Source: Janibacter massiliensis (GTDB lineage: Bacteria > Actinomycetota > Actinomycetes > Actinomycetales > Dermatophilaceae). From it: a DNA stretch of 64,000 bases. This document shows positions 40,762 to 58,075 of this stretch, in pieces (the stretch's first letter is position 1; the number at the start of each line of letters is the position of its first letter). A model generated the notes under the pieces. The model ran no database searches and was not told where the DNA came from. It was given only the letters and a program-made list of their open reading frames with translations. Where the stretch lies: NCBI RefSeq assembly GCF_900289115.1, contig NZ_LT985196.1, positions 182,681 through 246,680 on the forward strand, in the 5' to 3' direction. A program made the translations under genes and the position numbers.

Positions 40762-42879
40762 TCACTCCCCGCGGGTCTTCTTGATGATCTCCTCGGCCAC
40801 GGCCTTGGGGACCTCGGCGTAGGAGTCGAACTCCATCGAGTAGTTCGCGCGACCCTGGGTCTTGGACCGCAGGTCGCCGACGTACCCGAACATCTCGCTC
40901 AGCGGGACGAGGCCGCGCACGACCTTGGCACCGCTGACGTCCTCCATGGACTGGATCTGTCCACGGCGGGCGTTGATGTCACCGATGACGTCACCCATGT
41001 AGTCCTCGGGGGTACGGACCTCGACGCTCATCATCGGCTCCATGAGGACCGGGTCGGCCTTGCGGACGGCCTCCTTGAGCGCCATCGAACCGGCGATCTT
41101 GAACGCCATCTCCGAGGAGTCGACGTCGTGGTACGCACCGTCGAGCAGGGTCGCCTTGATCCCGACGAGCGGGTAGCCGGCGAGCACGCCGTACTGCATG
41201 GCGTCCTGGATGCCGGCGTCGACCGAGGGGATGTACTCGCGCGGGACACGACCACCGGTGACCTGGTTGTCGAACTCGTACAGATCCTCGGACTCGGTCG
41301 TGTCCAGCGGCTCGAGGCTGATCTGGACCTTCGCGAACTGACCGGAACCACCCGTCTGCTTCTTGTGCGTGTAGTCGTACTTCTCGACGGCCCGACGGAT
41401 GGTCTCGCGGTAGGCGACCTGCGGCTTGCCAACGTTCGCCTCGACCTTGAACTCGCGCTTCATCCGGTCGACGAGGATGTCGAGGTGGAGCTCGCCCATG
41501 CCGGCGATGATCGTCTGGCCGGTCTCCTCGTCGAGCTCGACGCGGAACGTCGGGTCCTCCTCGGCGAGCTTCTGGATAGCGGTGCCGAGCTTCTCCTGGT
41601 CGCCCTTCGTCTTGGGCTCGATGGCGACCTGGATGACGGGCTCGGGGAAGGTCATCGACTCGAGGACGACCGGGGCGTTGATGTCGCAGAGCGTGTCACC
41701 GGTGGTGGTCCCCTTGAGACCGATGGCCGCGTAGATGTGCCCGGCGAGGGCCTCCTCGACCGGGTTCTCCTTGTTCGCGTGCATCTGGAAGAGCTTGCCG
41801 ACGCGCTCCTTCTTGCCCTTCGTCGAGTTGAGCACCTGGGTGCCCGCGTCGATCCGGCCCGAGTAGACCCGGATGAAGGTGAGCGTGCCGAAGAACGGGT
41901 GCGCCGCGACCTTGAACGCCAGCGCCGAGAAGGGCTCGTCCGTCGAGGGACGGCGCATGATCTTCTCGTCCTCGTCGTTCGGGGCGTGGCCCTCCATCGC
42001 CGGGACGTCGAGCGGGCTGGGGAGGTAGTCGCAGACCGCGTCGAGGATCGGCTGGACGCCACGGTTCTTGAACGCGGAGCCGCAGAAGACCGGGTACAGC
42101 TCGGAGTCGATCGTCAGCTTGCGGATCCCGGCCTTGAGCTCCTCGATCGTCAGCTCCTCGCCACCGAGGTACTTCTCCATGAGGGCGTCGTCGGCCTCGG
42201 CGACGCGCTCGACGAGGTGGTTGCGGTACTCCTCGGCCTTCTCGAGCAGGTCCGCGGGGATCTCCTCGATCTCGTACTTCGAGCCCATCGTCACGTCGCC
42301 CTTGGCGTCGCCGGGCCAGGTGAGCGCACGCATGTAGAGCAGGTCGACGACACCGACGAAGTCGTTCTCGGCGCCGATCGGCAGCTGCATGACGAGCGGC
42401 TCCGCGCCGAGGCGGTCCTTGATCGTGTCGACCGTGAAGTAGAAGTCCGCGCCGAGCTTGTCCATCTTGTTGACGAACGCGATGCGGGGGACGTTGTACT
42501 TGTCGGCCTGGCGCCAGACCGTCTCGGACTGGGGCTCGACACCCTCCTTGCCGTCGAAGACCGCGACGGCACCGTCGAGGACGCGCAGCGAGCGCTCGAC
42601 CTCGACCGTGAAGTCGACGTGGCCCGGGGTGTCGATGATGTTGATCTGGGTGCCCTCCCAGAAGGAGGTGACAGCGGCGGAGGTGATGGTGATCCCCCGC
42701 TCCTTCTCCTGCTCCATCCAGTCCGTCGTCGAGGCACCGTCGTGCGTCTCACCGATCTTGTGGTTGACACCGGTGTAGAAGAGGATGCGCTCCGTCGTCG
42801 TCGTCTTGCCGGCGTCGATGTGCGCCATGATGCCGATGTTGCGGACCTTGTTGAGGTCCGTCAGGACGTCGAGTGCCAC
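40762..42879 (-). CDS. fusA: Elongation factor G
   Basis: A 705-residue translocation GTPase. G1 AHIDAGKT is at residues 19-26, followed by [18 protein letters not shown] and NKMDK; domains II-V follow through [18 protein letters not shown] to the C-terminal [20 protein letters not shown]. The start is GTG at 42879; earlier in-frame codons lie in the rpsG-fusA spacer. Second to last gene of the str operon. Confidence 0.99.
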   Translation of the reverse strand: MALDVLTDLNKVRNIGIMAHIDAGKTTTTERILFYTGVNHKIGETHDGASTTDWMEQEKERGITITSAAVTSFWEGTQINIIDTPGHVDFTVEVERSLRVLDGAVAVFDGKEGVEPQSETVWRQADKYNVPRIAFVNKMDKLGADFYFTVDTIKDRLGAEPLVMQLPIGAENDFVGVVDLLYMRALTWPGDAKGDVTMGSKYEIEEIPADLLEKAEEYRNHLVERVAEADDALMEKYLGGEELTIEELKAGIRKLTIDSELYPVFCGSAFKNRGVQPILDAVCDYLPSPLDVPAMEGHAPNDEDEKIMRRPSTDEPFSALAFKVAAHPFFGTLTFIRVYSGRIDAGTQVLNSTKGKKERVGKLFQMHANKENPVEEALAGHIYAAIGLKGTTTGDTLCDINAPVVLESMTFPEPVIQVAIEPKTKGDQEKLGTAIQKLAEEDPTFRVELDEETGQTIIAGMGELHLDILVDRMKREFKVEANVGKPQVAYRETIRRAVEKYDYTHKKQTGGSGQFAKVQISLEPLDTTESEDLYEFDNQVTGGRVPREYIPSVDAGIQDAMQYGVLAGYPLVGIKATLLDGAYHDVDSSEMAFKIAGSMALKEAVRKADPVLMEPMMSVEVRTPEDYMGDVIGDINARRGQIQSMEDVSGAKVVRGLVPLSEMFGYVGDLRSKTQGRANYSMEFDSYAEVPKAVAEEIIKKTRGE

Positions 42880-42996
42880 TCGTTTCTCATCTCGTTCGTG
42901 GGACTGATCTGGGGGGTCGTGCGCACCGCTGCCGCGGTGGTCGTGCGCCACCGGCGCACCGGCGGGGTGGCCCCGGTCGGGACCACCCCGGCGGCG

Positions 42997-43467
42997 TCAC
43001 CAGCGGTAGTGCGCGAAGGCCTTGTTCGACTCGGCCATCTTGTGCGTGTCCTCGCGACGCTTGACCGCGGCACCGAGACCGTTGCTCGCGTCGAGGATCT
43101 CGTTCATGAGGCGCTCGGTCATCGTCTTCTCGCGGCGCTGCCGGGCGTAGCCGACGAGCCAGCGGAGCGAGAGGGTCGTCGCGCGACCCGGCTTGACCTC
43201 GATCGGGACCTGGTAGGTCGCACCACCGACCCGGCGGGACTTGACCTCGAGGCTCGGGCGGACGTTGTCCAGCGCGCGCTTGAGCGTCTGCACCGGGTCC
43301 GTGCCGGTCTTGTCGCGGCAGCCCTCGAGGGCGCCGTAGACGATGCGCTCGGCGGTCGACTTCTTGCCGTCGAGAAGGATCTTGTTGACGAGCTGCGTGA
43401 CGAGGGGGCTGCCGTAGACGGGGTCGACGACGAGCGGCCGCTTCGGGGCGGGACCCTTGCGAGGCAT
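42997..43467 (-). CDS. rpsG: 30S ribosomal protein S7
   Basis: A 156-residue S7, which nucleates assembly of the 30S head. It begins [20 protein letters not shown] and carries [20 protein letters not shown] and [20 protein letters not shown]. The ATG shares a base with the rpsL TAA stop (TAATG), indicating coupling. Confidence 0.98.
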   Translation of the reverse strand: MPRKGPAPKRPLVVDPVYGSPLVTQLVNKILLDGKKSTAERIVYGALEGCRDKTGTDPVQTLKRALDNVRPSLEVKSRRVGGATYQVPIEVKPGRATTLSLRWLVGYARQRREKTMTERLMNEILDASNGLGAAVKRREDTHKMAESNKAFAHYRW

Positions 43468-43841
43468 TACTTCTTCTCCTTCTTGGCGCCGTAGCGGCTG
43501 CGGGCCTGCTGGCGACCCTTGACACCCTGGGTGTCGAGCGAACCGCGGATGATCTTGTAACGGACACCGGGAAGGTCCTTCACACGGCCACCACGCACGA
43601 GCACGATCGAGTGCTCCTGCAGGTTGTGACCGACGCCCGGGATGTACGCCGTGACCTCGATGCCCGAGGTGAGGCGGACGCGCGCGACCTTGCGGAGCGC
43701 GGAGTTCGGCTTCTTGGGGGTGGTGGTGTACACGCGCGTGCACACCCCGCGGCGCTGCGGCGAGCCCTTGAGCGCAGGAGTCGAGACCTTCGAGGCCTTG
43801 TCCTGCCGGCCCTTGCGCACCAGCTGGTTGATCGTGGGCAA
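43467..43841 (-). CDS. rpsL: 30S ribosomal protein S12
   Basis: A 124-residue S12 of the decoding centre, first gene of the str operon. [12 protein letters not shown] opens it; [19 protein letters not shown] and [12 protein letters not shown] carry the lysines corresponding to K43 and K88, so no classic streptomycin-resistance change is seen. The TTG start at 43841 has ggag about seven bases upstream and gives the family N-terminus. Confidence 0.98.
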   Translation of the reverse strand: MPTINQLVRKGRQDKASKVSTPALKGSPQRRGVCTRVYTTTPKKPNSALRKVARVRLTSGIEVTAYIPGVGHNLQEHSIVLVRGGRVKDLPGVRYKIIRGSLDTQGVKGRQQARSRYGAKKEKK

Positions 43842-44028
43842 CCTGTTCTCCGTCTGTATCGATGTGATCCGCCCCGCGAACGGGGCTCCTTGACCTACGC
43901 CCTCGACCCCCGAGGTCGGGTATGTCGTGGGCGGGCTCCTCCCTGCACTCCCGGCTGCGGCATCGGCCGCGTCGAGCTCCGGGCGCCCGGCAGGAGGTGG
44001 TCGCAGGCACACGTGTGCCCGTTACCTC
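43842..44028 (-). promoter_or_regulatory. Structured 5' leader of the str operon
   Basis: It contains the element at 43904-43927, identical at 23 of 24 bases to 36055-36078 of the rpsJ leader, and, closer to rpsL, a six-pair hairpin GCCCCG/CGGGGC at 43871-43886 with a TTCG tetraloop on the transcribed strand. A shared trans-acting regulator or processing enzyme is plausible. Confidence 0.5.
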
Positions 44029-44033
44029 GGTCG

Positions 44034-44062
44034 AGACTACCGGCGGGCCACCGGGCGGCCAA
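44034..44062 (-). promoter_or_regulatory. Candidate str operon promoter
   Basis: On the minus strand TTGGCC (44057-44062) and TAGTCT (44034-44039) are separated by 17 bases, giving a leader of about 185 bases to the rpsL TTG. Confidence 0.6.
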
Positions 44063-44088
44063 ATCGCGCGGCGACGCCCGGGGCCTGC

Positions 44089-46803
44089 TCAGTCCCGCGC
44101 CGCGACGGCCGCGCGGCCGGCCTCGAGCCGCGCGATCGGCACGCGGAACGGCGAGCAGGAGACGTAGTCGAGCCCGGCGCGGTGGAAGAAGTCGACGGAC
44201 TCCGGGTCGCCGCCGTGCTCCCCGCACACGCCGGTCTTCAGCGTCGCCTTCCTCGCCCGGCCCTCGGAGACGGCCAGGGTGATGAGGCGACCGACCCCGT
44301 CGACGTCGAGGGTCTCGAAGGGTGACACCGGGAAGACCCCCTTCTCGAGGTAGGTGGAGAAGAAGCTGCTCTCGACGTCGTCCCGGCTGAAGCCCCACGT
44401 CGTCTGGGTGAGGTCGTTCGTCCCGAAGGAGAAAAAGTCGGCCGAGCCGGCGATCGCACCCGCCGTCAGGCAGGCGCGCGGCAGCTCCATCATCGTGCCG
44501 ATGGAGACCGGCTCGCCCGGGCCGGGGTCCTCGCCGTGGGCCCGGGCGATCTCGAGCGCCTCGGCGCGGACGAGGTCGAGCTCCTCGACCGAGTCGACGA
44601 GCGGCACCATGATCTCGACCGTGCCGCGGTGGCCGGTCCGGCGGACCTCGACGAAGGCCTCGAGGATGGCCCGGATCTGCATGGCGAACAGGCCCGGGCG
44701 CGCGATCCCGAGGCGGACGCCTCGCAGGCCGAACATCGGGTTCGACTCGTGCAGGCGCTCGACCGCGGCGAGCATCCGACGGCGGCCGGGGTCGGACTCG
44801 CCGCGCTCCGTCGCGAGCGCCTCGTCGACGGTGAGGTCGACGAGGTTCGGCAGGAACTCGTGCAGCGGCGGGTCGATGAGCCGGACGGTGACGGGCCGGT
44901 CCCCCATCGCCCGGAAGATCTCGACGAAGTCCTGCTTCTGCAGGGGGCGCAGCGCCTCGAGGGCGCCCTCCCGCTCGGCATCGCCTTCCGCGAGGATGAG
45001 GTGCTCGACGAGCTCGCGCCGCTCGCCGAGGAACATGTGCTCGGTACGGCACAGGCCGATCCCCTCCGCGCCGAAACGGACGGCACGGGCCGCGTCCTCG
45101 GGCGTGTCCGCGTTGGCCCGCACCTTGAGCCGGCGGGCGTCGTCGGCGATCGCCATGATCCGCGCGACGGCGCGGACGACCTCCGCTGCGCCCTCGTCGG
45201 GGACGGTGCGTCCCTCGAAGAAGTCGACGACCGGGCTCGGCACGACGTCCACCGCACCCTCGAAGACCCCGCCGGTGCTGCCGTCGATCGAGATGACGTC
45301 GCCCTCGTGGAGGATGTGCCCCGCCTCGCCCCGCACCATGAGGGACCTGTTCGCGACGTCGACGACGAGGGACTCCGCCCCGCAGACGCACGTCTTGCCC
45401 ATCCCCCGCGCGACGACGGCCGCGTGGCTGGTCTTGCCGCCGCGGGAGGTGAGGATGCCCCGCGCGGCGATCATGCCCTCGAGGTCGTCCGGCGTCGTCT
45501 CCGCACGGACGAGGATGACGTCCTCCCCCGCCGCCGCCCGGCGGGCCGCCGTGGCCGAGTCGAAGACGATCGCCCCGACCGCAGCGCCGGGGCTGGCCGC
45601 GACGGCCCGGGTGAGGACGCGCGCGGAGGAGTCGGTGGCGAACCGGGGGAACATGAGCATCGACAGCTGCTGCCCCGTGACCCGACGCAGCGCCTCGTGC
45701 GCGTCGATGACCCCCTCGTCGACGAGCTGGCAGGCGATGCGGAAGGCGGCCTCGGCGGTGCGCTTGCCGACCCGCGTCTGCAGCATCCACAGCCGACCGC
45801 GCTCGATCGTGAACTCGATGTCGCACAGGTCGCGGTAGTGCCCCTCGAGCCGATCCATCGCGGCACGGAGCTCGACGTAGGCAGCGGGCGAGACGTGCTC
45901 GAGCTCCGCGAGCGGCGAGGTGTTGCGGATCCCGGCGACGACGTCCTCGCCCTGGGCGTTCATGAGGAAGTCGCCGTAGACGCCGGTCGCACCCGTCGCC
46001 GGGTCTCGGGTGAAGCACACGCCCGTGCCGGAGTCGTCGGAGAGGTTGCCGAAGACCATCGCCTGCACGTTCACCGCCGTGCCGAGGTCGTGCGGGATCC
46101 GCTCCTGACGCCGGTAGAGGACCGCCCGCTCACCGGTCCAGCTGGTGAAGACGGCACGGATCGCGGCGTCGAGCTGCTCGCGCGGGTCCTGCGGGAAGTC
46201 CCGGCCGGTGGCGGCGTGGATCGCGCGCTTGAAGCTCTCGACGAGCGACCGGAGGTCGTCGGCGGTCAGACCCGTGTCCGCCTCGACACCCCGCTCTGTC
46301 TTCAGCTCCTCGATCCGCGTCTCGAAGACCTCGCCGTCCACGCCCATGACGGTCCGGCCGAACATCTGGACCAGCCGGCGGTAGGAGTCCCATGCGAAGC
46401 GCTCGGACCCGGAGGCGGCAGCGAGCCCGGCCACCGAGTCGTCGTTGAGCCCGATGTTGAGGACGGTCTCCATCATCCCGGGCATCGAGAACTTCGCGCC
46501 CGAGCGGACGGACACGAGCAGCGGCTCGGCGGTCGCCCCCAGGCGGCGCCCCATCTCCGACTCCATCCGCGCCAGGTGCGTCGACACCTCGTCCGGCAGC
46601 TGGGCGGGCTCCTCGCCGTGGGCGAGGAAGTACCGGCAGGCGTCGGTCGTGATCGTGAACCCCGGTGGGACGGGAAGCCCGAGCCGCACCATCTCGGCGA
46701 GGTTCGCGCCCTTGCCCCCGAGCCGGTCCTTCTCGCTCATCGACCCCTCGGTGAAGTCGAAGACGTAGCGATCCACCTGCGCCCCGTCGCGCCTGCCGTC
46801 CAT
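44089..46803 (-). CDS. ppdK: Pyruvate, phosphate dikinase
   Basis: A 904-residue three-domain enzyme interconverting pyruvate, ATP and phosphate with PEP, AMP and PPi. The N-terminal ATP-grasp domain has LGGKGANLAEM and VSVRSGAKFSMPGMMETVLN. The swivelling domain carries catalytic H460 in GGKTSHAAVVARGMGK followed by TCVCG, the PPDK (not PEP synthase) form. The PEP/pyruvate barrel ends with FFSFGTNDLTQTTWGFSRDD and KTGVCGEHGGDP. A gaggagg site precedes the ATG. No PPDK regulatory protein gene is adjacent. Confidence 0.97.
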   Translation of the reverse strand: MDGRRDGAQVDRYVFDFTEGSMSEKDRLGGKGANLAEMVRLGLPVPPGFTITTDACRYFLAHGEEPAQLPDEVSTHLARMESEMGRRLGATAEPLLVSVRSGAKFSMPGMMETVLNIGLNDDSVAGLAAASGSERFAWDSYRRLVQMFGRTVMGVDGEVFETRIEELKTERGVEADTGLTADDLRSLVESFKRAIHAATGRDFPQDPREQLDAAIRAVFTSWTGERAVLYRRQERIPHDLGTAVNVQAMVFGNLSDDSGTGVCFTRDPATGATGVYGDFLMNAQGEDVVAGIRNTSPLAELEHVSPAAYVELRAAMDRLEGHYRDLCDIEFTIERGRLWMLQTRVGKRTAEAAFRIACQLVDEGVIDAHEALRRVTGQQLSMLMFPRFATDSSARVLTRAVAASPGAAVGAIVFDSATAARRAAAGEDVILVRAETTPDDLEGMIAARGILTSRGGKTSHAAVVARGMGKTCVCGAESLVVDVANRSLMVRGEAGHILHEGDVISIDGSTGGVFEGAVDVVPSPVVDFFEGRTVPDEGAAEVVRAVARIMAIADDARRLKVRANADTPEDAARAVRFGAEGIGLCRTEHMFLGERRELVEHLILAEGDAEREGALEALRPLQKQDFVEIFRAMGDRPVTVRLIDPPLHEFLPNLVDLTVDEALATERGESDPGRRRMLAAVERLHESNPMFGLRGVRLGIARPGLFAMQIRAILEAFVEVRRTGHRGTVEIMVPLVDSVEELDLVRAEALEIARAHGEDPGPGEPVSIGTMMELPRACLTAGAIAGSADFFSFGTNDLTQTTWGFSRDDVESSFFSTYLEKGVFPVSPFETLDVDGVGRLITLAVSEGRARKATLKTGVCGEHGGDPESVDFFHRAGLDYVSCSPFRVPIARLEAGRAAVAARD

Positions 46804-46883
46804 CGCCGTTCCTCCTCGCCCACCCGTCGTTCGGGCGGTCCCTCCATTCCATCACCCGCAGCCGCCGCGTGGTGGGACGGCCG

Positions 46884-47156
46884 TCAGAAGGGGGCCTGGG
46901 CCCCCGTGAGGACGAGCACGAGACGGTAGGCGGCGATCACGAGCAGGGTGACGACGATGACGGTCGCATCGAGACGGTGACGCCCGGACCAGCGGCTGAC
47001 GGCCCATGCCGCCAGCCCCACCGCGAGCAGCTTCGTCGTCAGGCCCGCGGGCTTGAGCGCGAGCAGGACGGCGGCGAGGAGCAGACCGACGGCGATCGCG
47101 CGGTCCCGCAGCCTCGCCCCGCGGCCGGCCGGAGGGTTCGGCGTCGGCGTGGTCAT
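46884..47156 (-). CDS. Small two- to three-helix membrane protein, function unknown
   Basis: A 90-residue protein with hydrophobic segments at about residues 20-37 ([17 protein letters not shown]), 40-55 (TKLLAVGLAAWAVS) and 64-84 (ATVIVVTLLVIAAYRLVLVL), and a P/T-rich N-terminus. No family recognised. It lies between HU and ppdK in the same direction. It is a plausible gene on composition and hydrophobic pattern. Confidence 0.6.
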   Translation of the reverse strand: MTTPTPNPPAGRGARLRDRAIAVGLLLAAVLLALKPAGLTTKLLAVGLAAWAVSRWSGRHRLDATVIVVTLLVIAAYRLVLVLTGAQAPF

Positions 47157-47224
47157 ACGGGGATCCTCTCAGCCCGGGACGGCTCGAGGCCGCCGACCCA
47201 GCGGTCGACGGCCTCGATCAGCGC

Positions 47225-47241
47225 GGCGGGCACGGCCCGCC
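47225..47241 (-). terminator. Hairpin after the HU gene
   Basis: GGCGGGC and GCCCGCC pair around a three-base loop, six bases past the HU stop codon. Confidence 0.5.
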
Positions 47242-47247
47242 GGCGGG

Positions 47248-47523
47248 TCACTTCTTGACGGCGTTCTTCAACGCAGAGCCGGCCGTGAGCTTGGCGGCGA
47301 AACCGGCCGGGATGGTCATCGACTCACCGGTCTGCGGGTTGCGGCCCTGGCGGGCGGCGCGCTCGGTGCGCTCCAGCGAGAAGAAGCCGGGGACGCTGAC
47401 CTTCTCACCCTTGGCGACGGCGTCGACGAGGACGTCCTGCATGGCGGTGATGACGGCAGCGGCCTGGGCGGCGGAGACGCCGGCCTTCTCGGCGACGGCG
47501 GAGGCGAGCTCGGACTTGTTCAT
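47248..47523 (-). CDS. hup: HU-family DNA-binding protein
   Basis: A 91-residue HU: MNKSELASAVAEKAGVSAAQ, the arm-forming GFFSLERTERAARQGRNPQT and the tail GFAAKLTAGSALKNAVKK. It lacks the long lysine/alanine-rich C-terminal tail of mycobacterial HupB, so it is the short form. In the 253-base gap upstream, TAGTGT on the minus strand (47630-47635) is a possible -10; the rpoC terminator lies further upstream. Confidence 0.95.
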   Translation of the reverse strand: MNKSELASAVAEKAGVSAAQAAAVITAMQDVLVDAVAKGEKVSVPGFFSLERTERAARQGRNPQTGESMTIPAGFAAKLTAGSALKNAVKK

Positions 47524-47728
47524 GTGGATCTCCGTTTCGGTTCACGGGCGGCCGGTCGGCCACCTGGACGTTCCACGACGGGGTGGTCCCGCGGGTCCGG
47601 GCCGACCGCAGCCAACCCGTCTGCCGCCCACACTACGCACGATCGCCGGAAATCCGGGGATCCTCAGCGAGTCGCGCGTTCCGCGCGTGGTCCGGGGCGC
47701 CCCGACCCGGGCCGGCCCGCACGCAGGG

Positions 47729-47759
47729 CGGCCCCGCACCCGGGGCGGGTACGGGGCCG
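47729..47759 (-). terminator. Terminator after rpoC
   Basis: CGGCCCCG pairs with CGGGGCCG, continued after one mismatch by ACCC/GGGT around a five-base loop, 17 bases past the rpoC stop. Confidence 0.7.
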
Positions 47760-47776
47760 TCCTGATCGGACCTGCG

Positions 47777-51682
<3,906 letters not shown>

Positions 51683-51703
51683 GGTGTCCTTCTCTCGTTC
51701 GGT

Positions 51704-51754
51704 GTCGAGGAGGTCTGACGGGAGCGGGGCGCCGGTGGGGGCGCCCCGCTCCCG

Positions 51755-51769
<15 letters not shown>
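51704..51769. repeat. Perfect 30-bp inverted repeat at the rpoB-rpoC junction
   Basis: Bases 51704-51733 are the exact reverse complement of 51740-51769, with only six bases (GGTGGG) between. The right arm covers the last rpoB codons and its TGA; the left arm reaches to 22 bases before the rpoC GTG. In RNA this is a 30-pair hairpin. There is no T-run after it on the transcribed strand. Confidence 0.95.
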
Positions 51770-55267
<3,498 letters not shown>

Positions 55268-55341
55268 GGGTGGTCCTTCCACGGTCCTCGAGAGACGGAG
55301 CGGCGCGCCGTCCGACCGGCATCCTCCGGCCGGGACGCCCA

Positions 55342-55388
55342 CTCGCCGGACGTGGCCGGACCCGCGGGACGGGTCGGGCCACGGCGAG
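55342..55388 (-). promoter_or_regulatory. Leader hairpin upstream of rpoB
   Basis: CGTGGCC-G-GACCCG (55351-55364) pairs with CGGGTC-G-GGCCACG (55370-55383), a 13-pair stem with one G-G mismatch and a five-base loop. After a four-base bulge CTCGC/GCGAG extends it. It lies inside the transcribed leader and could attenuate rpoBC. Confidence 0.55.
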
Positions 55389-55437
55389 GTGGGGGCGATC
55401 AGGGCAGGCAGACGCGGACAGGGCAGCGCAAAGCACA

Positions 55438-55467
55438 ACGATAGCGCATCTGGGCATGACAGTCCAA
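55438..55467 (-). promoter_or_regulatory. rpoBC promoter
   Basis: On the minus strand TTGGAC (55462-55467), 18 bases, TATCGT (55438-55443). It is nearly identical in layout to the rplJ promoter (TTGGAC, 18, TATGGT). The leader to the rpoB TTG would be about 160-165 bases. From 55468 to 55637 nothing else is evident. Confidence 0.7.
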
Positions 55468-55650
55468 CCCCGTCAAACCGTACGGCCGGGGGCTGGCGCC
55501 GGGTCCCGTCGGGCGACGGGCATGGTGCGGCGCGAACGCAACGAGGATGACTCGCGGGGGCGCGCACGTCAAGCAGGCACGGCCGCTGCGGGACCGTGGG
55601 GTCGGCAGCCGGGCACCCCGGCCTCGCCGCTGCGTCCTACGCTGGCGGCC

Positions 55651-56886
55651 ATGACCGGCCGACCATCTCTCCGCCGCCTGGCCGTCCGCGGTGGCCTCGC
55701 CGTCGTCGGCGCGCAGGTGGCGACAGCCGCCGGTCTCGTCGCAGTGGACCAGGCGCGCAAGAAGGACCGGCCGTACAAGGAGTTCCCCCGCTCCCCCGTG
55801 ACCACCGTCCCCGTCGAGGGCGGCGAGCTGTCGATCTACTCCTACGGGGACGACGTCTACGACGCGATGCTCGAGGCGATCGGGACCTCCACGACGTCGG
55901 TCATGCTCGAGACGTTCATCTGGAAGGACGACGTCCTCGGGCAGCGGTTCAAGGACGCGCTCGTCGCCGCCCACGAGCGGGGGGTCACAGTCCACGTCAT
56001 CTATGACCGCTTCGCCAACCTCGTCGTCCCGCAGGAGTTCTTCCGCTTCCCGCCGGGTGTCCACGTCAAGCCCCACCCGGTCTTCGCCGGCGGGTGGAAG
56101 AGCATCAGCCCGCGATACTCCGGGCGGGATCACCGCAAGCTCCTCGTCGTCGACGACGACACCGCGTTCATCGGCGGGTACAACATCGGGGCCCTGTACG
56201 CGACGCAGTGGCGGGACACCCACGCGCGCCTGACCGGAGACCTCGTCGTCGAGCTGAAGAACGCCTTCATCGACTTCTGGAACCTCATTCCCGCCAAGGG
56301 CGAGCAGCCGCTGGCGGAGGTGAGGCATCGGACCTGGTCGACGACGATCCGCGTCCACCGGAACATTCCCCGGCACGTGGTGTTCCCCATCCGCTCGATG
56401 TACCTCGAGGCGATCGACCGGGCCGAGCACCACATCTACCTGACCCAGGCGTACTTCCTGCCCGACGAGGCCCTGACCCGCGGCCTGGTCAAGGCGGTCG
56501 AGCGCGGCGTGGACGTGCAGATCATCGTCCCGGAGATCTCCAACCACGTCGTCGCCGACTGGATCAGCCGGGCGCTCTACGACACCCTCCTCGCCGGCGG
56601 GGTACGGATCCTGCGGTACCGCAACGCGATGGTGCACGCCAAGACGGCGACGATCGACGGGCGCTGGTCGACGATCGGGACGGCCAACCTCGACCGGCTC
56701 TCGCTCGCCGGCAACTACGAGATCAACATCGAGCTCACCGACAAGGACGTCGCGGCGCGGATGGAGGAGATCTTCGCCACGGACGCCGAGAACTGCGCGG
56801 AGCTCACCCTGGAGGAGTGGCGCTCGCGCGGCACGGTCGCGCGGACCGTCGAGGGCCTGCTGTCCCCCTGGCGGCCGATCCTCTGA
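55651..56886 (+). CDS. Phospholipase D-domain protein, cardiolipin-synthase-like
   Basis: A 411-residue PLD-superfamily phosphatidyltransferase. Two HKD motifs are intact: H161-x-K163-x4-D168 (HRKLLVVDDD) and H329-x-K331-x4-D336 (HAKTATIDG), the latter followed by STIGTANLDRLS, typical of bacterial cardiolipin synthases. An N-terminal hydrophobic segment (about residues 14-31) suggests membrane anchoring. TACGCT ends seven bases before the ATG. It lies alone on the plus strand between rplL and rpoB, an unusual place. Confidence 0.88.
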   Translation: MTGRPSLRRLAVRGGLAVVGAQVATAAGLVAVDQARKKDRPYKEFPRSPVTTVPVEGGELSIYSYGDDVYDAMLEAIGTSTTSVMLETFIWKDDVLGQRFKDALVAAHERGVTVHVIYDRFANLVVPQEFFRFPPGVHVKPHPVFAGGWKSISPRYSGRDHRKLLVVDDDTAFIGGYNIGALYATQWRDTHARLTGDLVVELKNAFIDFWNLIPAKGEQPLAEVRHRTWSTTIRVHRNIPRHVVFPIRSMYLEAIDRAEHHIYLTQAYFLPDEALTRGLVKAVERGVDVQIIVPEISNHVVADWISRALYDTLLAGGVRILRYRNAMVHAKTATIDGRWSTIGTANLDRLSLAGNYEINIELTDKDVAARMEEIFATDAENCAELTLEEWRSRGTVARTVEGLLSPWRPIL

Positions 56887-56904
56887 GGACGGCTGAACGC
56901 CGAA

Positions 56905-56935
56905 CGGGCGGGCCGGGATGTTCCCGACCCGCCCG
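56905..56935. terminator. Bidirectional terminator between the PLD gene and rplL
   Basis: CGGGCGGG-C-CGGGA pairs with TCCCG-A-CCCGCCCG around a three-base loop, between two converging genes. Confidence 0.8.
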
Positions 56936-56971
56936 CTGGCGGTGGTGCGCGCGCCCGTCAGGGCGCGGGTG

Positions 56972-57367
56972 TCACTTGAGCTCGACGGTGGCGCCGGCGC
57001 CCTCGAGGGCCTCCTTGGCCTTCTCCGCGGCAGCCTTGTCGACCTTCTCCAGGACGGGCTTCGGGGCGCCGTCGACGAGGTCCTTGGCCTCCTTGAGACC
57101 GAGGGACGTGAGGGCGCGCACCTCCTTGATGACCTGGATCTTCTTGTCACCGGCAGCGGTGAGGACGACGTCGAACTCGTCCTTCTCCTCGGCGGCCGGG
57201 GCGTCGCCACCGGCGGCGCCACCCGCAGCGCCGGCGGCCGCGACGGCGACCGGGGCGGCGGCGGTGACCTCGAAGGTCTCCTCGAACTGCTTCACGAACT
57301 CGGAGAGCTCGATGAGGGTCATCTCCTTGAAGGCCTCAAGGAGCTCGTCGGTGCTGAGCTTCGCCAT
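56972..57367 (-). CDS. rplL: 50S ribosomal protein L7/L12
   Basis: A 131-residue stalk protein that recruits translation factors. The N-terminal dimerisation domain ([20 protein letters not shown]) is followed by an A/G-rich hinge and the factor-binding C-terminal domain ([40 protein letters not shown]). Ninety bases downstream of rplJ; usually made in excess of L10. Confidence 0.98.
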   Translation of the reverse strand: MAKLSTDELLEAFKEMTLIELSEFVKQFEETFEVTAAAPVAVAAAGAAGGAAGGDAPAAEEKDEFDVVLTAAGDKKIQVIKEVRALTSLGLKEAKDLVDGAPKPVLEKVDKAAAEKAKEALEGAGATVELK

Positions 57368-57457
57368 GATGGGCGTCCTTTCTCGAATGTGTTTCAGCCG
57401 TGAGTGGCGTCGTGCTGGTTGTCGAGCGGGCGGAACGCGGGTCACCCCGCGGTCACG

Positions 57458-58075
57458 TCAGCTCTCGTCGCCACCCTCGGCGACGGTCTCGGTGGCGGCG
57501 TCGGCCTCCGCCGGCGCCTCCGTGCTCTCGGCCTCCGCGGCGGCCGGCTGCGCCGGACCCTCCGCCTCGACCTTCTGCCGCAGCGCGTCGACGACCCGGG
57601 CCGTCTGGGCGAGCGGGGCCGCGAAGAGGTACACCGCCTGGCTGAGCTGGGCCTTCATGGCACCGGCCAGCTTGGCGAGCAGCACCTCGCGCGACTCGAG
57701 GTTCGCGAGCTTGCTGATCTCCTCGACGCTGAGGGCCTTGCCCTCGAGGACACCGCCCTTGATGACGAGGAGCGGGTTGTCCTTGGCGAAGTCACGCAGA
57801 CCCTTGGCGGCCTCGACCGGGTCGCCCTCGACGAAGGCGATCGCGCTCGGGCCCTCGAGCAGGCCGTCGAACGCCGTGACACCGGCGTCCTTCGCGGCGA
57901 GCTCGGTCAGCGTGTTCTTCACCACGGAGTAGGTGGCGTTGCCCCGGAGCTTCGTGCGCAGGTCGGTGATCTGCGCGACGGTCAGCCCGCGGTACTCCGT
58001 CAGAACGGCCGCGTTCGAGGTGCGGAGCTTCTCCGACAGCTCAGCGATGGCAGCAGCCTTGTCAGCCTTGGCCAT
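57458..58075 (-). CDS. rplJ: 50S ribosomal protein L10
   Basis: A 205-residue L10 that anchors L7/L12 dimers to the ribosome. It contains [34 protein letters not shown] and [20 protein letters not shown]. The last 35 residues are an A/E-rich tail beyond the L12-binding helix. A 195-base structured leader lies upstream. The usual rplK-rplA pair is not directly upstream within this window. Confidence 0.97.
   Translation of the reverse strand: MAKADKAAAIAELSEKLRTSNAAVLTEYRGLTVAQITDLRTKLRGNATYSVVKNTLTELAAKDAGVTAFDGLLEGPSAIAFVEGDPVEAAKGLRDFAKDNPLLVIKGGVLEGKALSVEEISKLANLESREVLLAKLAGAMKAQLSQAVYLFAAPLAQTARVVDALRQKVEAEGPAQPAAAEAESTEAPAEADAATETVAEGGDES

Noticed and set aside
40753..43494. A 913-codon plus-strand open frame opposite fusA, and similar ~1060-1090-codon frames opposite rpoC and rpoB
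   Set aside because: They mirror the codon structure of conserved minus-strand genes in GC-rich DNA, have repetitive V/L/D/R/E composition, and lack recognisable domains or ribosome-binding sites.
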